Assembly: GCA_018061825.1 (NCBI GenBank)
Contig: JAGOTK010000001.1
Coordinates: 57,800 to 109,242 of the forward strand
Length of the DNA: 51,443 nt
Direction of reading: 5' to 3'
From: Minisyncoccota bacterium
Lineage (GTDB): Bacteria; Patescibacteriota; Minisyncoccia; Phycocordibacterales; UBA5272
Below the pieces are notes generated by a model. The model did no database searches. It saw only the letters and a list, made by a program, of their open reading frames with translations, and was not told where the DNA came from. Of this stretch, positions 1 through 7,123 are shown in pieces. The position numbers were made by a program, and so were the translations under genes. Position 1 is the first letter of the stretch; every line of letters starts with the position of its first letter.

Positions 1-146
1 TGTTCCTGCTGGACATGAAGATGATGCAGAACTCACACAACTCCATCCATCTGCTGATGGTACTGTTCCTGCTGGACATGAAGATGATGCAGAACTCACA
101 CAACTCCATCCATCTGCTGATGGTACTGTTCCTGCTGGACATGAAG
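1..146. repeat. 63-bp perfect tandem repeat, 2.3 copies
   Basis: Bases 1-63 and 64-126 are identical, and 127-146 repeat the first 20 bases of the unit before diverging. The period is a multiple of three and encodes 21-residue repeats in the minus-strand gene at 1-291. The array runs into the window edge, so its true copy number is unknown. Confidence 0.95.
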
Positions 147-291
147 AATTATAAGTATCTCCACAGTCAGGCTCATATCCTGTTGAACAAGCAAAGCCTG
201 TTTGAATATTAGAAATAGAAATGAAAAAAATAAATATAAATAAAAGAGAGCTTAATAAATATTTAATTTTTCCATTGAATATGTTTTTCAT
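1..291 (-). CDS. Secreted Cys-rich tandem-repeat protein, N-terminal part (runs off left edge)
   Basis: An open frame starts with ATG at 291 and continues without a stop to base 1, so 97 codons of a longer gene are seen. The protein opens with a basic stretch (MKNIFNGKIKY) and a long hydrophobic segment ending near TGFA-C, a convincing signal peptide. A unique Cys-containing segment (GYEPDCGDTYNSSCPAGT) follows, then 21-residue repeats of the form VPSADGWSCVSSASSSCPAGT, each with two cysteines. The underlying 63-bp DNA unit is present twice without a mismatch (1-63 and 64-126), plus 20 bases of a third copy. A TATAAT -10 lies at 317-322 on the same strand. I infer an exported, disulfide-stabilised surface protein. 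The family is not recognised. The plus-strand frames over the repeat are shadows: they have no signal or start context. Confidence 0.72.
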   Translation of the reverse strand, partial: MKNIFNGKIKYLLSSLLFIFIFFISISNIQTGFACSTGYEPDCGDTYNSSCPAGTVPSADGWSCVSSASSSCPAGTVPSADGWSCVSSASSSCPAGT

Positions 292-334
292 AATTTTTTT
301 AATAAATAATAATATTATTATACATCAGAATAAT

Positions 335-1297
335 TTAATTCTCGTGAATAATTAAATTGTGCTCTCTAGCAAAAGCATTTCTTTCTTCTCTGGTATTAAA
401 AGTTTTTGTTTGTTTTCCATCTGGAGATGTTAGTTTCCATTCTATTTTTTTTTCTTGACTTTGCTCTTTATCATAATTATTTGAATCTTCGTGAACAATT
501 AAATTGTGTTCTCTAGCAAAAATATTTCTTTCTTCTCTGGTATTAAAAGTTTTCTTTTTAGTTCCATCTGGATTAGTTAACTCATATGTGATTTTTGGGC
601 CTTTTTTTACTGTTTCTTTATTTTTATTAGACTCATTTTTATCTGATAGGTCTTTTGAGTTTTTATTTTGGCCACCATCATAATAATAAGTATTATTATT
701 TACAGTATTATTATTTACAGTATTATTGTTCACTTCTTGATTTTTTGTTGTAGAATCTTTTTTAACCCCTGTCTGCTCTGTATTATTTTTACCTTTCTCT
801 TTACCATCTGAAGAATCATTTTTGCCTAACCTATATCCTCCGTATAAAATAGTTGATGCAAATACTCCTGCTAACGCATGTTTCCAATATTTTTTTGAAA
901 AATGAGCTACCCTTTCTGCTAAACTTTCCTTTTTAGCAGAAGACAGCTTAGGTTCAATAGTGTCTTTACTTTTCTTAAGCTTTTGAATTTTTGTATCGTA
1001 ATCCTCAACAATAGATATATATATAGGAATATCTCTGTCAATTTCTATTAATTCATTTTCTAATTGAGTTTTTTGTAGAATTAAAAGACTTTTATCTGCA
1101 TCAGGTTTTTTTTGATCTTGAATATTCTTAGTTATTTTTGTTTCAAGTTCAATCTTTTTCGATCTTTTAGTATTCAGTATTTTTTGATCTTCATTTCTTG
1201 ATTTTTGTAATTTAGAAATAGATGAATCAACATCATTCATATCTTTCTTTTGTTTTTCATGTTCTATTTTTGTGTTATGTAAAGCTTCATGTGACAT
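335..1297 (-). CDS. Membrane-anchored coiled-coil protein with two C-terminal TREER modules
   Basis: This is a 320-residue protein of unknown function. Residues 1-130 are highly charged and predicted by eye to be coiled coil. One membrane span lies at about 139-157 (ALAGVFASTILYGG). It is followed by an Asn/Thr-rich linker with a VNNNT triplet repeat near 190-205, then two copies of a roughly 35-residue module at about 237-275 and 285-320. The core of the module is W/Y-x-L-T-x-PDG-x(3)-K-TFNTREER-x-x-FAREHNL. The same module ends two neighbouring proteins (1307-1960 and 2080-2661). It starts 9 nt after the stop of the 1307-1960 gene and is probably cotranscribed with it. The topology suggests an internal coiled coil with the modules outside, or the reverse; the sequence does not decide. 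Confidence 0.8.
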   Translation of the reverse strand: MSHEALHNTKIEHEKQKKDMNDVDSSISKLQKSRNEDQKILNTKRSKKIELETKITKNIQDQKKPDADKSLLILQKTQLENELIEIDRDIPIYISIVEDYDTKIQKLKKSKDTIEPKLSSAKKESLAERVAHFSKKYWKHALAGVFASTILYGGYRLGKNDSSDGKEKGKNNTEQTGVKKDSTTKNQEVNNNTVNNNTVNNNTYYYDGGQNKNSKDLSDKNESNKNKETVKKGPKITYELTNPDGTKKKTFNTREERNIFAREHNLIVHEDSNNYDKEQSQEKKIEWKLTSPDGKQTKTFNTREERNAFAREHNLIIHEN

Positions 1298-1306
1298 ATA
1301 TTTATT

Positions 1307-1960
1307 TTATTCTTGTGTTCTTATAATTTTAACATCTCCTTTTTCTTTAATTTTTACTTTTTTTCCATCTTTTTTAACTTTATATATTTTACCATTATTA
1401 TTAGAGTCCACTGCTATAACTTCACTTTTTCCTTCTGGTGCACTATTAATGAAGTCTTTATAATTAACAGTGTTTGTATTGTTTTGCGTTGTTTTATTAT
1501 TTACTGTACCAGATCCTGGAACAATAATATTGTGAGCTTTTGCAAAAGCGTCTCTTTCTTCTCTAGTATTAAAAGTTTTTGTTTGTTTTCCATCTGGAGA
1601 TGTTAGTTTCCATTCTACTTTACCTCCTTGATTCTTTTCTTTTTCTGGACTTACTGTATTAGATCCTTGAATAACAATATTATGAGCTTTTGCAAAAGCG
1701 TCTCTTTCTTCTCTAGTATTAAAAGTTTTTGTTTGTTTTCCATCTGGAGATGTTAGTTTCCATTCTACTCCTGAGCTATGTTTAGGACTTTCTTGTGATT
1801 TTGAAACATTTGGTGCTGAGAGAAGTGCTGTCAGTGCAGCTATGTAAGGTATAGCTTTTTTACCCAAAGCTTTTAAGGCTTCTATTTTATTTTTGTGTTT
1901 TTCTATTTTCTCCTGCTTGTTTATAAACGTTGGAAAATTTTTTTCTAAATCAAAATTCAT
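1307..1960 (-). CDS. Membrane protein with two TREER modules
   Basis: This is a 217-residue protein of unknown function. A basic N-terminus precedes one hydrophobic segment at about 36-53 (AIPYIAALTALLSAP). Two near-identical modules follow at about 65-98 and 115-148, exactly 50 residues apart (WKLTSPDGKQTKTFNTREER is common to both). The C-terminus is Lys-rich and charged. The duplicated DNA (1533-1619 and 1683-1769) is identical over 87 bp, which implies recent duplication or gene conversion. It is the first gene of a likely two-gene unit with 335-1297. An extended -10 (TGATATAAT) lies at 1981-1989 on the minus strand, 20 nt before the ATG. Confidence 0.8.
   Translation of the reverse strand: MNFDLEKNFPTFINKQEKIEKHKNKIEALKALGKKAIPYIAALTALLSAPNVSKSQESPKHSSGVEWKLTSPDGKQTKTFNTREERDAFAKAHNIVIQGSNTVSPEKEKNQGGKVEWKLTSPDGKQTKTFNTREERDAFAKAHNIIVPGSGTVNNKTTQNNTNTVNYKDFINSAPEGKSEVIAVDSNNNGKIYKVKKDGKKVKIKEKGDVKIIRTQE
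1533..1769. repeat. 87-bp direct repeat inside the TREER-module gene
   Basis: 1533-1619 and 1683-1769 are identical, offset by 150 bp (50 codons). A third copy with one or a few changes lies at about 379-445 in the adjacent gene, and a more diverged fourth at about 500-590. All four encode the same protein module in the minus strand. Confidence 0.9.
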
Positions 1961-1980
1961 AATTTTATTTTAATGAATAA

Positions 1981-1989
1981 ATTATATCA
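1981..1989 (-). promoter_or_regulatory. Extended -10 promoter for the TREER-module pair
   Basis: The minus strand reads TGATATAAT, 20 nt upstream of the ATG at 1960. No convincing -35 is seen at 17 nt, consistent with an extended -10 promoter. Confidence 0.45.
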
Positions 1990-2030
1990 TAAATAATAAC
2001 AGCTTATTATCCAAACATAGATTTTTGCAA

Positions 2031-2061
2031 ATAAAAAACCCACGATATTTTTATCGTGGGC
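2031..2061 (-). terminator. Rho-independent terminator after the 193-residue TREER protein gene
   Basis: A 9-bp perfect stem (2039-2047 with 2052-2060; CCCACGATA arm) has a 4-nt loop. On the minus strand it is followed by a run of six U (2033-2038). It lies 19 nt beyond the stop codon at 2080. Confidence 0.85.
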
Positions 2062-2079
2062 TAGAAACATAAAAAGTTT

Positions 2080-2661
2080 CTATTTTTCTTCGTGGATTAT
2101 TAATCCATGCTCGTCTGCAAACTTCTTTCTCTCTTCAGCAGATCTAAAAATCTTTTTCTGTGTGTGCCCCACATTCCAAAGTATGTACTGACATTCAGGC
2201 TTTTGTGCTATCACAACTACAGGATCTGGTTTTTTAACCTTCACCGTATCACAAGGACAAGGCTTTCTAGATGGCTTTTTAGGGCTTGGTTTTAAAGTAG
2301 GTTTTTTAGGTGCCACCTTTGGACAAGGTGGAGTCTCTACACAGCATTTCTTTGCTGAAATAGAATCTGCAACCTTTTGAAAACCTTTTTTATTTTCTTC
2401 AGTATTTTTATCCACTTTATCACCAATCTTATTCCCAACTTCATCAAGCTTATTAATAATGTCTTTTGAATTATTATTAATAGCATTTACAATTGAAGTA
2501 TCTTTTTTTACATCATTAGAGAAAAAAGGGTTTCTTAATTCTAAATGACTAAAGAAAAAGAAAAGAATAATTAATGCAAATACTAACCAAACTAAAAGTG
2601 AATTTCTTTGAACGAATGTTTTTTGATTGTTGTTTTCGTTCTGACTGTTTTCTGTGTTCAT
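2080..2661 (-). CDS. Membrane protein with Pro/Cys-rich stalk and one C-terminal TREER-like module
   Basis: This is a 193-residue protein of unknown function. One strong membrane span lies at about 20-42 (SLLVWLVFALIILFFFFSHL). A probable coiled coil with repeated N/K-rich heptads follows at about 50-100. Next is a Pro/Lys-rich region with CC, PPC and PCPC cysteines (about 103-140). The final ~37 residues are a diverged copy of the neighbours' module (ILWNVGHTQKKIFRSAEER, then FADEHGLIIHEE). It has its own near-consensus promoter and terminator. The arrangement anchor-coil-stalk-module suggests the module is the working end, but its partner is unknown. Confidence 0.8.
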   Translation of the reverse strand: MNTENSQNENNNQKTFVQRNSLLVWLVFALIILFFFFSHLELRNPFFSNDVKKDTSIVNAINNNSKDIINKLDEVGNKIGDKVDKNTEENKKGFQKVADSISAKKCCVETPPCPKVAPKKPTLKPSPKKPSRKPCPCDTVKVKKPDPVVVIAQKPECQYILWNVGHTQKKIFRSAEERKKFADEHGLIIHEEK

Positions 2662-2761
2662 TTTTAAAAAATTTAAATGGTTTAATTAAAATTGTTTTTT
2701 GATTTATATAGAGTTACTATTTTAAAAGTTTATTTAAATTCCCTGTTTTTTAAGGAACTAA

Positions 2762-2803
2762 TTTAATCTGTGTATAGTATAGCAGATTAAAAATATTTGT
2801 CAA
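2762..2803 (-). promoter_or_regulatory. Near-consensus promoter overlapped by an inverted-repeat operator candidate
   Basis: On the minus strand TTGACA (2803-2798), a 16-nt spacer and TATACT (2781-2776) with an upstream TGC form a strong promoter for the gene at 2080-2661. This leaves a leader of about 107 nt. A perfect 9-bp inverted repeat (TTTAATCTG at 2762-2770 and CAGATTAAA at 2783-2791, 12-bp spacer) straddles the -10 and start site. That is the usual position for a repressor operator. No regulator gene is adjacent. Confidence 0.55.
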
Positions 2804-2822
2804 TACTTGTCTTAAAAAATAT

Positions 2823-2842
2823 AAAAACCACCTTTTGGGTGG
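2823..2842 (-). terminator. Rho-independent terminator after the 99-residue membrane protein
   Basis: A 5-bp stem CCACC/GGTGG (2828-2832 and 2838-2842) is followed on the minus strand by five U. It lies 27 nt past the stop at 2870. Confidence 0.7.
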
Positions 2843-2869
2843 AATTTTACTAGGTTTTTTATTTATTTA

Positions 2870-3169
2870 CTACTTTATCAAATTTCCAGTCTTACATTCA
2901 ACCAATATTCCTTTCGATGTCTGACAAACTGATCTGTAAGTCTTACAAGATACATGATTTATAGGATTGTTAAAATTTGTACCGACTTTATAGCAGATAC
3001 CTTTATCTGCATTTGGCACTTTCGCATAAGAAGCTTGCTCAGCTTTCACTTTACCAAGCCCATAGACTGCTAATATCATAACTATAGTAAATACTATCAA
3101 AGCTAAAACTTTGTGAGTAATCTTATGTGTATGATGAAGTTCATGAAGAGATTTTAAATGACGATGCAT
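2870..3169 (-). CDS. Small membrane-anchored or secreted protein with four cysteines
   Basis: This is a 99-residue protein of unknown function. A His/Lys-rich N-terminus (LHELHHTHKITHK) precedes one membrane span at about 22-42 (ALIVFTIVMILAVYGLG). An outside domain of about 55 residues contains four cysteines, likely paired (GICYKVG, VSCKTYRSVC, VECKTG). It is flanked by its own terminator and diverges from pilB across 118 bp. The ATG at 3169 was chosen as the only start before the span. Confidence 0.7.
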   Translation of the reverse strand: MHRHLKSLHELHHTHKITHKVLALIVFTIVMILAVYGLGKVKAEQASYAKVPNADKGICYKVGTNFNNPINHVSCKTYRSVCQTSKGILVECKTGNLIK

Positions 3170-3268
3170 AAAGTTTTTAGTTAAAATATTTTAATATATA
3201 AATTATAAAACAGAAAAAAAAATAAAGCAAATAAGTTATCAACTTATATCAAATTAATAATAAATAAA

Positions 3269-3277
3269 TGCTATAAT
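3269..3277 (+). promoter_or_regulatory. Extended -10 promoter of pilB
   Basis: TGCTATAAT lies 10 nt before the ATG at 3288. A start site about 7 nt downstream would leave a leader of only about 4 nt. Confidence 0.55.
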
Positions 3278-3287
3278 TAATTAAATT

Positions 3288-5051
3288 ATGGATGAAAATA
3301 AAAATAATACAGATGCAAATGAACTACATCATGGCTTAAAATTTCAAGATGATAACCAAGACAGAAAAAGTGATGACTTTCTTGATCTAATGCGCCAAAA
3401 AGAAGAGGAAGATTTTATAAAAGTAATGTCAGACAAATACGGATTACCATATATAGACTTAAAAGGTGTAGCTCCTGAGCCAGACGCTTTAAAACGAGTA
3501 AAAGAAGATGATGCAAAAAAAGCAGAGTTAGCAGCTTTTAAACAAATAGGAAATAAATTATACGTTGCTATGTTTAATCCTGAAAATGAAGCTACAGATC
3601 AAATTTTAAAAAATCTTGAAAGCCATGGTCTTGTGCTTATAAAATTTGTAGCTTCACACGCCTCTTTAAAACATGTATGGAGTAGATATATAGACATTAT
3701 AGAAGTAGTAGAGACTCAAGCTGGAGTGCTAGATCTAAATTCTGAAGTACTAAAAGAGCTTTTGACTCACATAAAAACTTTAGACGACTTGAGAAATACT
3801 ATAATATCAGTTGCAAACGAATCAAAAAACTATAGGATTTCTAGAATTATAGAACTTGTCATCTCAGGAGCTTTGCATTTTAAAGTATCCGATGTGCATA
3901 TAGAGCCTGAAAAAGAAAAAGTGAGATTTAGATATAGAATAGATGGTGAACTTACTGATATTTGTTTTGTAGATTTACCAACAATGCGTTTGATAAACTC
4001 TAGATTCAAATTGCTATCTGGAATAAAATTATCAATAACAAAAAATGCACAAGATGGAAGATACTCTATTGTAGACAATGGAATAGAAATAGAAGTTCGT
4101 GTATCTGTGGTACCTGGAAATTATGGCGAAAGCTTTGTTATGAGACTTCTTGATCCTAGAAATATAATGGCAAATATAGAATCTCTAGGAATGAGTAAAA
4201 GTCTATATGAAATAGTCCAAAGAGCAATAGAAAAACCAAATGGAATAATTTTAACCACAGGACCTACTGGATCTGGAAAGACAACCACACTTTATGCTTT
4301 TGTAAGTAAACTATATACTCCTGAAATAAAAATAATCACTATAGAAGATCCTGTCGAATATCATTTGGCTGGAATAATTCAAACCCAAGTAGAAGAAGAA
4401 AAAGGTTACACTTTTCTTGCTGGACTTAGAGCTGCTATGCGTCAAGATCCAGATATTATAATGGTTGGAGAAATTCGTGATCAAGATACTGCAAAAGTTG
4501 CTATAAATGCAGCACTCACAGGACACTTGGTATTTTCTACACTACACACAAATAATGCAGCAGGTACAATCCCTCGCCTTCTTGAGCTTGGTGCAAATCC
4601 AGGGATACTTGCTTCAGCACTTTCTTTATCTCTAGCTCAAAGATTAGTAAGAAAATTATGTCCACTTTGTAAAGAAAAAGTAGAAACAACAGAAAAACAA
4701 ACAAAACAAATAACAAATATTATAGGTTCAATAATTTCAAATCATAAAGAAGAAGCTCTTGGTGAAATAAAAGCAGCAAATAGCTACACAATATTTAAAG
4801 CAAATGATATAGGGTGCGAAAAGTGTAATGCTGGATATAAAGGCAGAATGGGTATATTTGAAGCAATTGTAATGGATAATGATATAGTTGATCTTCTTTC
4901 TGCACAAGGAATACTAAATGAAAGAAAAATAAAAGAAATAGCAATAAAGCAAGGAATCCCTACAATGAGAGAAGATGGTATAATTAAAATATTGAAAGGA
5001 GAAACTAGTTATGAAGAAGTTGCTAGTGTGGTTGATCTTTATGAAGAATAA
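3288..5051 (+). CDS. pilB: Type IV pilus assembly / type II secretion ATPase (PilB/GspE family)
   Basis: This 587-residue protein is a hexameric cytoplasmic ATPase that powers pilin polymerisation in this family. An N-terminal MshEN-like domain (YGLPYIDLKG onward) is followed by the catalytic core. The Walker A GPTGSGKTTT is at about residue 324, the Asp box is EDPVEY, and the Walker B-like segment is DPDIIMVGEIRD. A four-Cys zinc site follows (CPLC near 458, CEKC near 510), typical of PilB/GspE and absent from PilT. Length and domain order match the family. No pilC, pilin or pilM gene is next to it, so it is an orphan copy within this window. It has a short leader behind an extended -10. Confidence 0.93.
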   Translation: MDENKNNTDANELHHGLKFQDDNQDRKSDDFLDLMRQKEEEDFIKVMSDKYGLPYIDLKGVAPEPDALKRVKEDDAKKAELAAFKQIGNKLYVAMFNPENEATDQILKNLESHGLVLIKFVASHASLKHVWSRYIDIIEVVETQAGVLDLNSEVLKELLTHIKTLDDLRNTIISVANESKNYRISRIIELVISGALHFKVSDVHIEPEKEKVRFRYRIDGELTDICFVDLPTMRLINSRFKLLSGIKLSITKNAQDGRYSIVDNGIEIEVRVSVVPGNYGESFVMRLLDPRNIMANIESLGMSKSLYEIVQRAIEKPNGIILTTGPTGSGKTTTLYAFVSKLYTPEIKIITIEDPVEYHLAGIIQTQVEEEKGYTFLAGLRAAMRQDPDIIMVGEIRDQDTAKVAINAALTGHLVFSTLHTNNAAGTIPRLLELGANPGILASALSLSLAQRLVRKLCPLCKEKVETTEKQTKQITNIIGSIISNHKEEALGEIKAANSYTIFKANDIGCEKCNAGYKGRMGIFEAIVMDNDIVDLLSAQGILNERKIKEIAIKQGIPTMREDGIIKILKGETSYEEVASVVDLYEE

Positions 5052-5230
5052 AAAATAAAAACCATATAGACCTCTAAACAACCTCTTGGTGAAGAAAACT
5101 TTTACATAAGGATAGATGCAGTGTAAAATAAATTTAACTAAATCGTCCTCTGTGAATAAAGTGTGAGACCATGTCTCAATTGTTTAGAGATCTATATGGT
5201 TTTTTAAATAACTGACTATCTTTTTTAAGC
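5050..5230 (-). ncRNA. Candidate structured small RNA between pilB and ruvB
   Basis: A 24-bp arm at 5180-5203 pairs with 5058-5081. On the plus strand there is one C-A mismatch (5071/5190). On the minus strand that position becomes a G-U pair, so the helix is complete only in minus-strand RNA. Inside lie three more hairpins: 5164-5178 (6 bp, 3-nt loop), 5100-5128 (7 bp, 15-nt loop) and 5084-5095 (4 bp, 4-nt loop). A possible pairing of AGGA with UCCU connects the large loop and the junction. A minus-strand promoter lies at 5237-5266, and the closing helix runs into a U-rich tract. The transcript would be about 180 nt. Size and long closing helix recall 6S RNA, but no diagnostic 6S, SRP, tmRNA or RNase P sequence is seen. 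Class unknown. Confidence 0.6.
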
Positions 5231-5236
5231 TTTATT

Positions 5237-5266
5237 ATTCTAGCATAGGTTTGACATATTTGTCAA
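5237..5266 (-). promoter_or_regulatory. Strong minus-strand promoter for the candidate RNA
   Basis: The minus strand reads TTGACA (5266-5261), an 18-nt spacer ending in TATGC, then TAGAAT (5242-5237), giving a predicted start near 5230. No minus-strand protein gene follows until 3169, so it most plausibly drives the structured element. The palindrome TTGACA-TATT-TGTCAA (5251-5266) also gives a -35-like hexamer on the plus strand, but with no well-spaced -10. Confidence 0.6.
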
Positions 5267-5310
5267 GTGATGAGAGTCTATACTTTTAATACATCTTTTA
5301 AAGAATATCG

Positions 5311-5319
5311 TGATAAAAT
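5311..5319 (+). promoter_or_regulatory. Leaderless-type extended -10 of ruvB
   Basis: TGATAAAAT lies exactly 6 nt before the ATG at 5326, so transcription would begin at or next to the start codon. Confidence 0.55.
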
Positions 5320-5325
5320 AATTTA

Positions 5326-6333
5326 ATGAAAGAAGATGAAAAACAAACTGAAACAGAAAATATTGTAAAAAATGAAGAAAGCTATTTAGATCAAGCATTG
5401 AGACCAAGCTTATGGAATGATTATATCGGACAAAAAACAATAAAAGATAATTTAGAAATACTAATTAAAGCTGCAAAAGAAAGAAATTCTACACCTGAGC
5501 ATATTCTTTTTTATGGACCCCCTGGTCTTGGAAAAACTACAATTGCTAATCTTGTAGCAAAAGAATTAAATACAAATATAAGAATAACTTCTGGTCCAGC
5601 TATAATGAAAGTTGGAGATCTTGCTGCGATACTTACAAATCTTGGAGATGGAGATATCTTATTTATAGATGAAATACATAGATTAAATAAATTAATAGAA
5701 GAAGTTTTGTATCCAGCAATGGAATCTGGAAAACTTGATATCATAATAGGAAAAGGACCTAGTGCTAGGACAATACAATTAGACCTTCCAAATTTTACTT
5801 TGATAGGTGCCACTACTAGAATATCTCTATTGTCATCTCCTCTTCGTTCAAGATTTTCTGGTGGAGTACATAGACTTCAATATTATTCTGAAGAAGAAAT
5901 AGCAGAAATAGTAAGAAATTCTGCAAAAATTTTAAATACAGAAATTACAAATGAAGGCGCTTTTGAAATTGCAAAAAGATCAAGATTTACTCCTCGTACA
6001 GCAAATTATTTACTAAAAAGATGTCGTGATTATGCACAAATAAATAAAGCTATTATAGATTTAGACATTGTAAATAAAACTTTACAATTATTAGAAATGG
6101 ATGAGCTTGGTCTTGGTATAGCAGAAAGAATGATTTTAAAGGTTTTAATTAAAACTTTTGAAGGAAAAGCAGTAGGACTAAACACTCTCGCGGCATCTAT
6201 AGGAGAAGAAGAAAATACTATCGAAGATGTGATAGAGCCGTACTTAATTCAAATAGGATTTATAGAAAGGACAACAAAAGGAAGAGTGGCTACAGAAAAA
6301 GCAAAAGAGCATTTTAATAAAAATGTTAAATAA
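5326..6333 (+). CDS. ruvB: Holliday junction branch-migration helicase RuvB
   Basis: This 335-residue AAA+ motor drives branch migration of Holliday junctions together with RuvA. It shows [12 protein letters not shown] at the start, Walker [10 protein letters not shown] near residue 64, Walker [12 protein letters not shown], the sensor region GATTR, the arginine-finger region LRSRF and a C-terminal winged helix ending in [11 protein letters not shown]. Length matches the family. The stop overlaps the ruvC start by 11 nt, indicating translational coupling. No ruvA is present in the window. Confidence 0.97.
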   Translation: MKEDEKQTETENIVKNEESYLDQALRPSLWNDYIGQKTIKDNLEILIKAAKERNSTPEHILFYGPPGLGKTTIANLVAKELNTNIRITSGPAIMKVGDLAAILTNLGDGDILFIDEIHRLNKLIEEVLYPAMESGKLDIIIGKGPSARTIQLDLPNFTLIGATTRISLLSSPLRSRFSGGVHRLQYYSEEEIAEIVRNSAKILNTEITNEGAFEIAKRSRFTPRTANYLLKRCRDYAQINKAIIDLDIVNKTLQLLEMDELGLGIAERMILKVLIKTFEGKAVGLNTLAASIGEEENTIEDVIEPYLIQIGFIERTTKGRVATEKAKEHFNKNVK

Positions 6334-6814
6334 TAATACAAAAAAAATTATAGGCATAGATCCAGGCTATGACAGACTTGGTGTTTCTATTTTAGAAAAA
6401 AAAAATAATGAATATACTATTTGTTTTTCAACTTGTCTAACGTCTGATAAAAAAGATGGTGTGAATGAAAGAATATTTAAACTAACAAAAGAAGTAAAAA
6501 AAATAATTAATATTTATGAGCCAAAAGAAATGTCTATAGAAAAATTATTTTTTACTAATAATCAAAAAACTGCCATGGGTGTAGCTGAAACAAGAGGTGC
6601 TTTAATATTTTTAGCAAAAGATTTAGATTTAAAAATCTTTGAATATACCCCACTTCAAATAAAAAGTGCTTTGACTGGATATGGAAAAGCGGATAAAAAT
6701 CAAGTAAATTTTATGCTTAATCAGATATTTAAATTTAAAGATAAGACCAAGAAATTGGATGATGAGTACGATGCTATCGCTGTAGGATATACCCATTTAA
6801 TAAGCACTAAATAA
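6323..6814 (+). CDS. ruvC: Holliday junction resolvase RuvC
   Basis: This 163-residue endonuclease cleaves Holliday junctions symmetrically. The catalytic acids are visible: Asp in [11 protein letters not shown], Glu in SIEKLFF and the Asp pair in DDEYDAIAV near the end. [20 protein letters not shown] is the family's DNA-contacting segment. The start overlaps ruvB by 11 nt, and no later ATG would keep the first catalytic Asp strand. It forms an operon with ruvB. A TTATTCACA 9-mer (6816-6824), a perfect DnaA-box match, sits immediately after the stop. Confidence 0.96.
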   Translation: MLNNNTKKIIGIDPGYDRLGVSILEKKNNEYTICFSTCLTSDKKDGVNERIFKLTKEVKKIINIYEPKEMSIEKLFFTNNQKTAMGVAETRGALIFLAKDLDLKIFEYTPLQIKSALTGYGKADKNQVNFMLNQIFKFKDKTKKLDDEYDAIAVGYTHLISTK

Positions 6815-6841
6815 GTTATTCACAGAAAAATAGAAAAGGAC

Positions 6842-6869
6842 TTGAATTTTTTTTATATTTATTTATAAT
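6842..6869 (+). promoter_or_regulatory. Promoter of the acidic-protein gene
   Basis: TTGAAT (6842-6847), a 16-nt spacer and TATAAT (6864-6869) lie upstream of the ATG at 6887, giving a leader of about 10 nt. Confidence 0.5.
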
Positions 6870-6886
6870 AGTCTAAAATAAATTAT

Positions 6887-7123
6887 ATGAAGAATAAAAA
6901 TAATTCAAGCGATTCTTTTGATAAAAGAGATGACGATGATATGGAAGAAGTAAGTGAAGGTGAAAATGAAAAAGATTTTAATCCTGATGTTTTAGACGAT
7001 GCTTTGACCGAAGAAGAAGAAAGTGAAGATGACACAGAGGAAGATTTTAGCCTAGAAAGCCAAACTGAAGAAGAGGAAGCTGTTTTTAATAATGAAGAAG
7101 AAAATCCTATTTGGAAATTATAA
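6887..7123 (+). CDS. Small, extremely acidic protein
   Basis: This is a 78-residue protein with no recognised family. More than a third of its residues are Asp or Glu, in runs (DDDDMEE, EEEESEDDTEED), with hardly any basic residues after the first 14. It ends in a hydrophobic NPIWKL tail. It has its own promoter, and its last 6 bases overlap the convergent end of tyrS. The composition suggests an intrinsically disordered protein that binds basic partners or metal ions; this is inference only. Confidence 0.65.
   Translation: MKNKNNSSDSFDKRDDDDMEEVSEGENEKDFNPDVLDDALTEEEESEDDTEEDFSLESQTEEEEAVFNNEEENPIWKL

Noticed and set aside
1-146. CRISPR-like array at the left edge
   Set aside because: The copies are directly adjacent with no spacers, and the period is a multiple of three inside an open coding frame.
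2-154. Second plus-strand frame (VPAGHEDDAELTQ repeats) open from the edge
   Set aside because: Any frame over a 63-bp repeat without stops looks repetitive. It has no start in the window and conflicts with the better minus-strand gene.
15-212. Plus-strand ORF of 65 codons over the repeat
   Set aside because: It has no signal, start context or plausible composition. The minus strand has a start codon, signal peptide and ordered Cys repeats.
5058-5203. Plus-strand RNA or simple pilB terminator
   Set aside because: The helix has a mismatch on the plus strand but not on the minus strand, and a 150-nt structure with internal hairpins is far more than a terminator needs.
5058-5203. tmRNA, SRP RNA or RNase P RNA identity
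   Set aside because: No CCA-type acceptor or tag frame, no GGNA SRP loop with its flanking conserved bases, and far too short for RNase P RNA.
6816-6824. Origin at the TTATTCACA site after ruvC
   Set aside because: A single box with no cluster. The dnaA neighbourhood is a better candidate.
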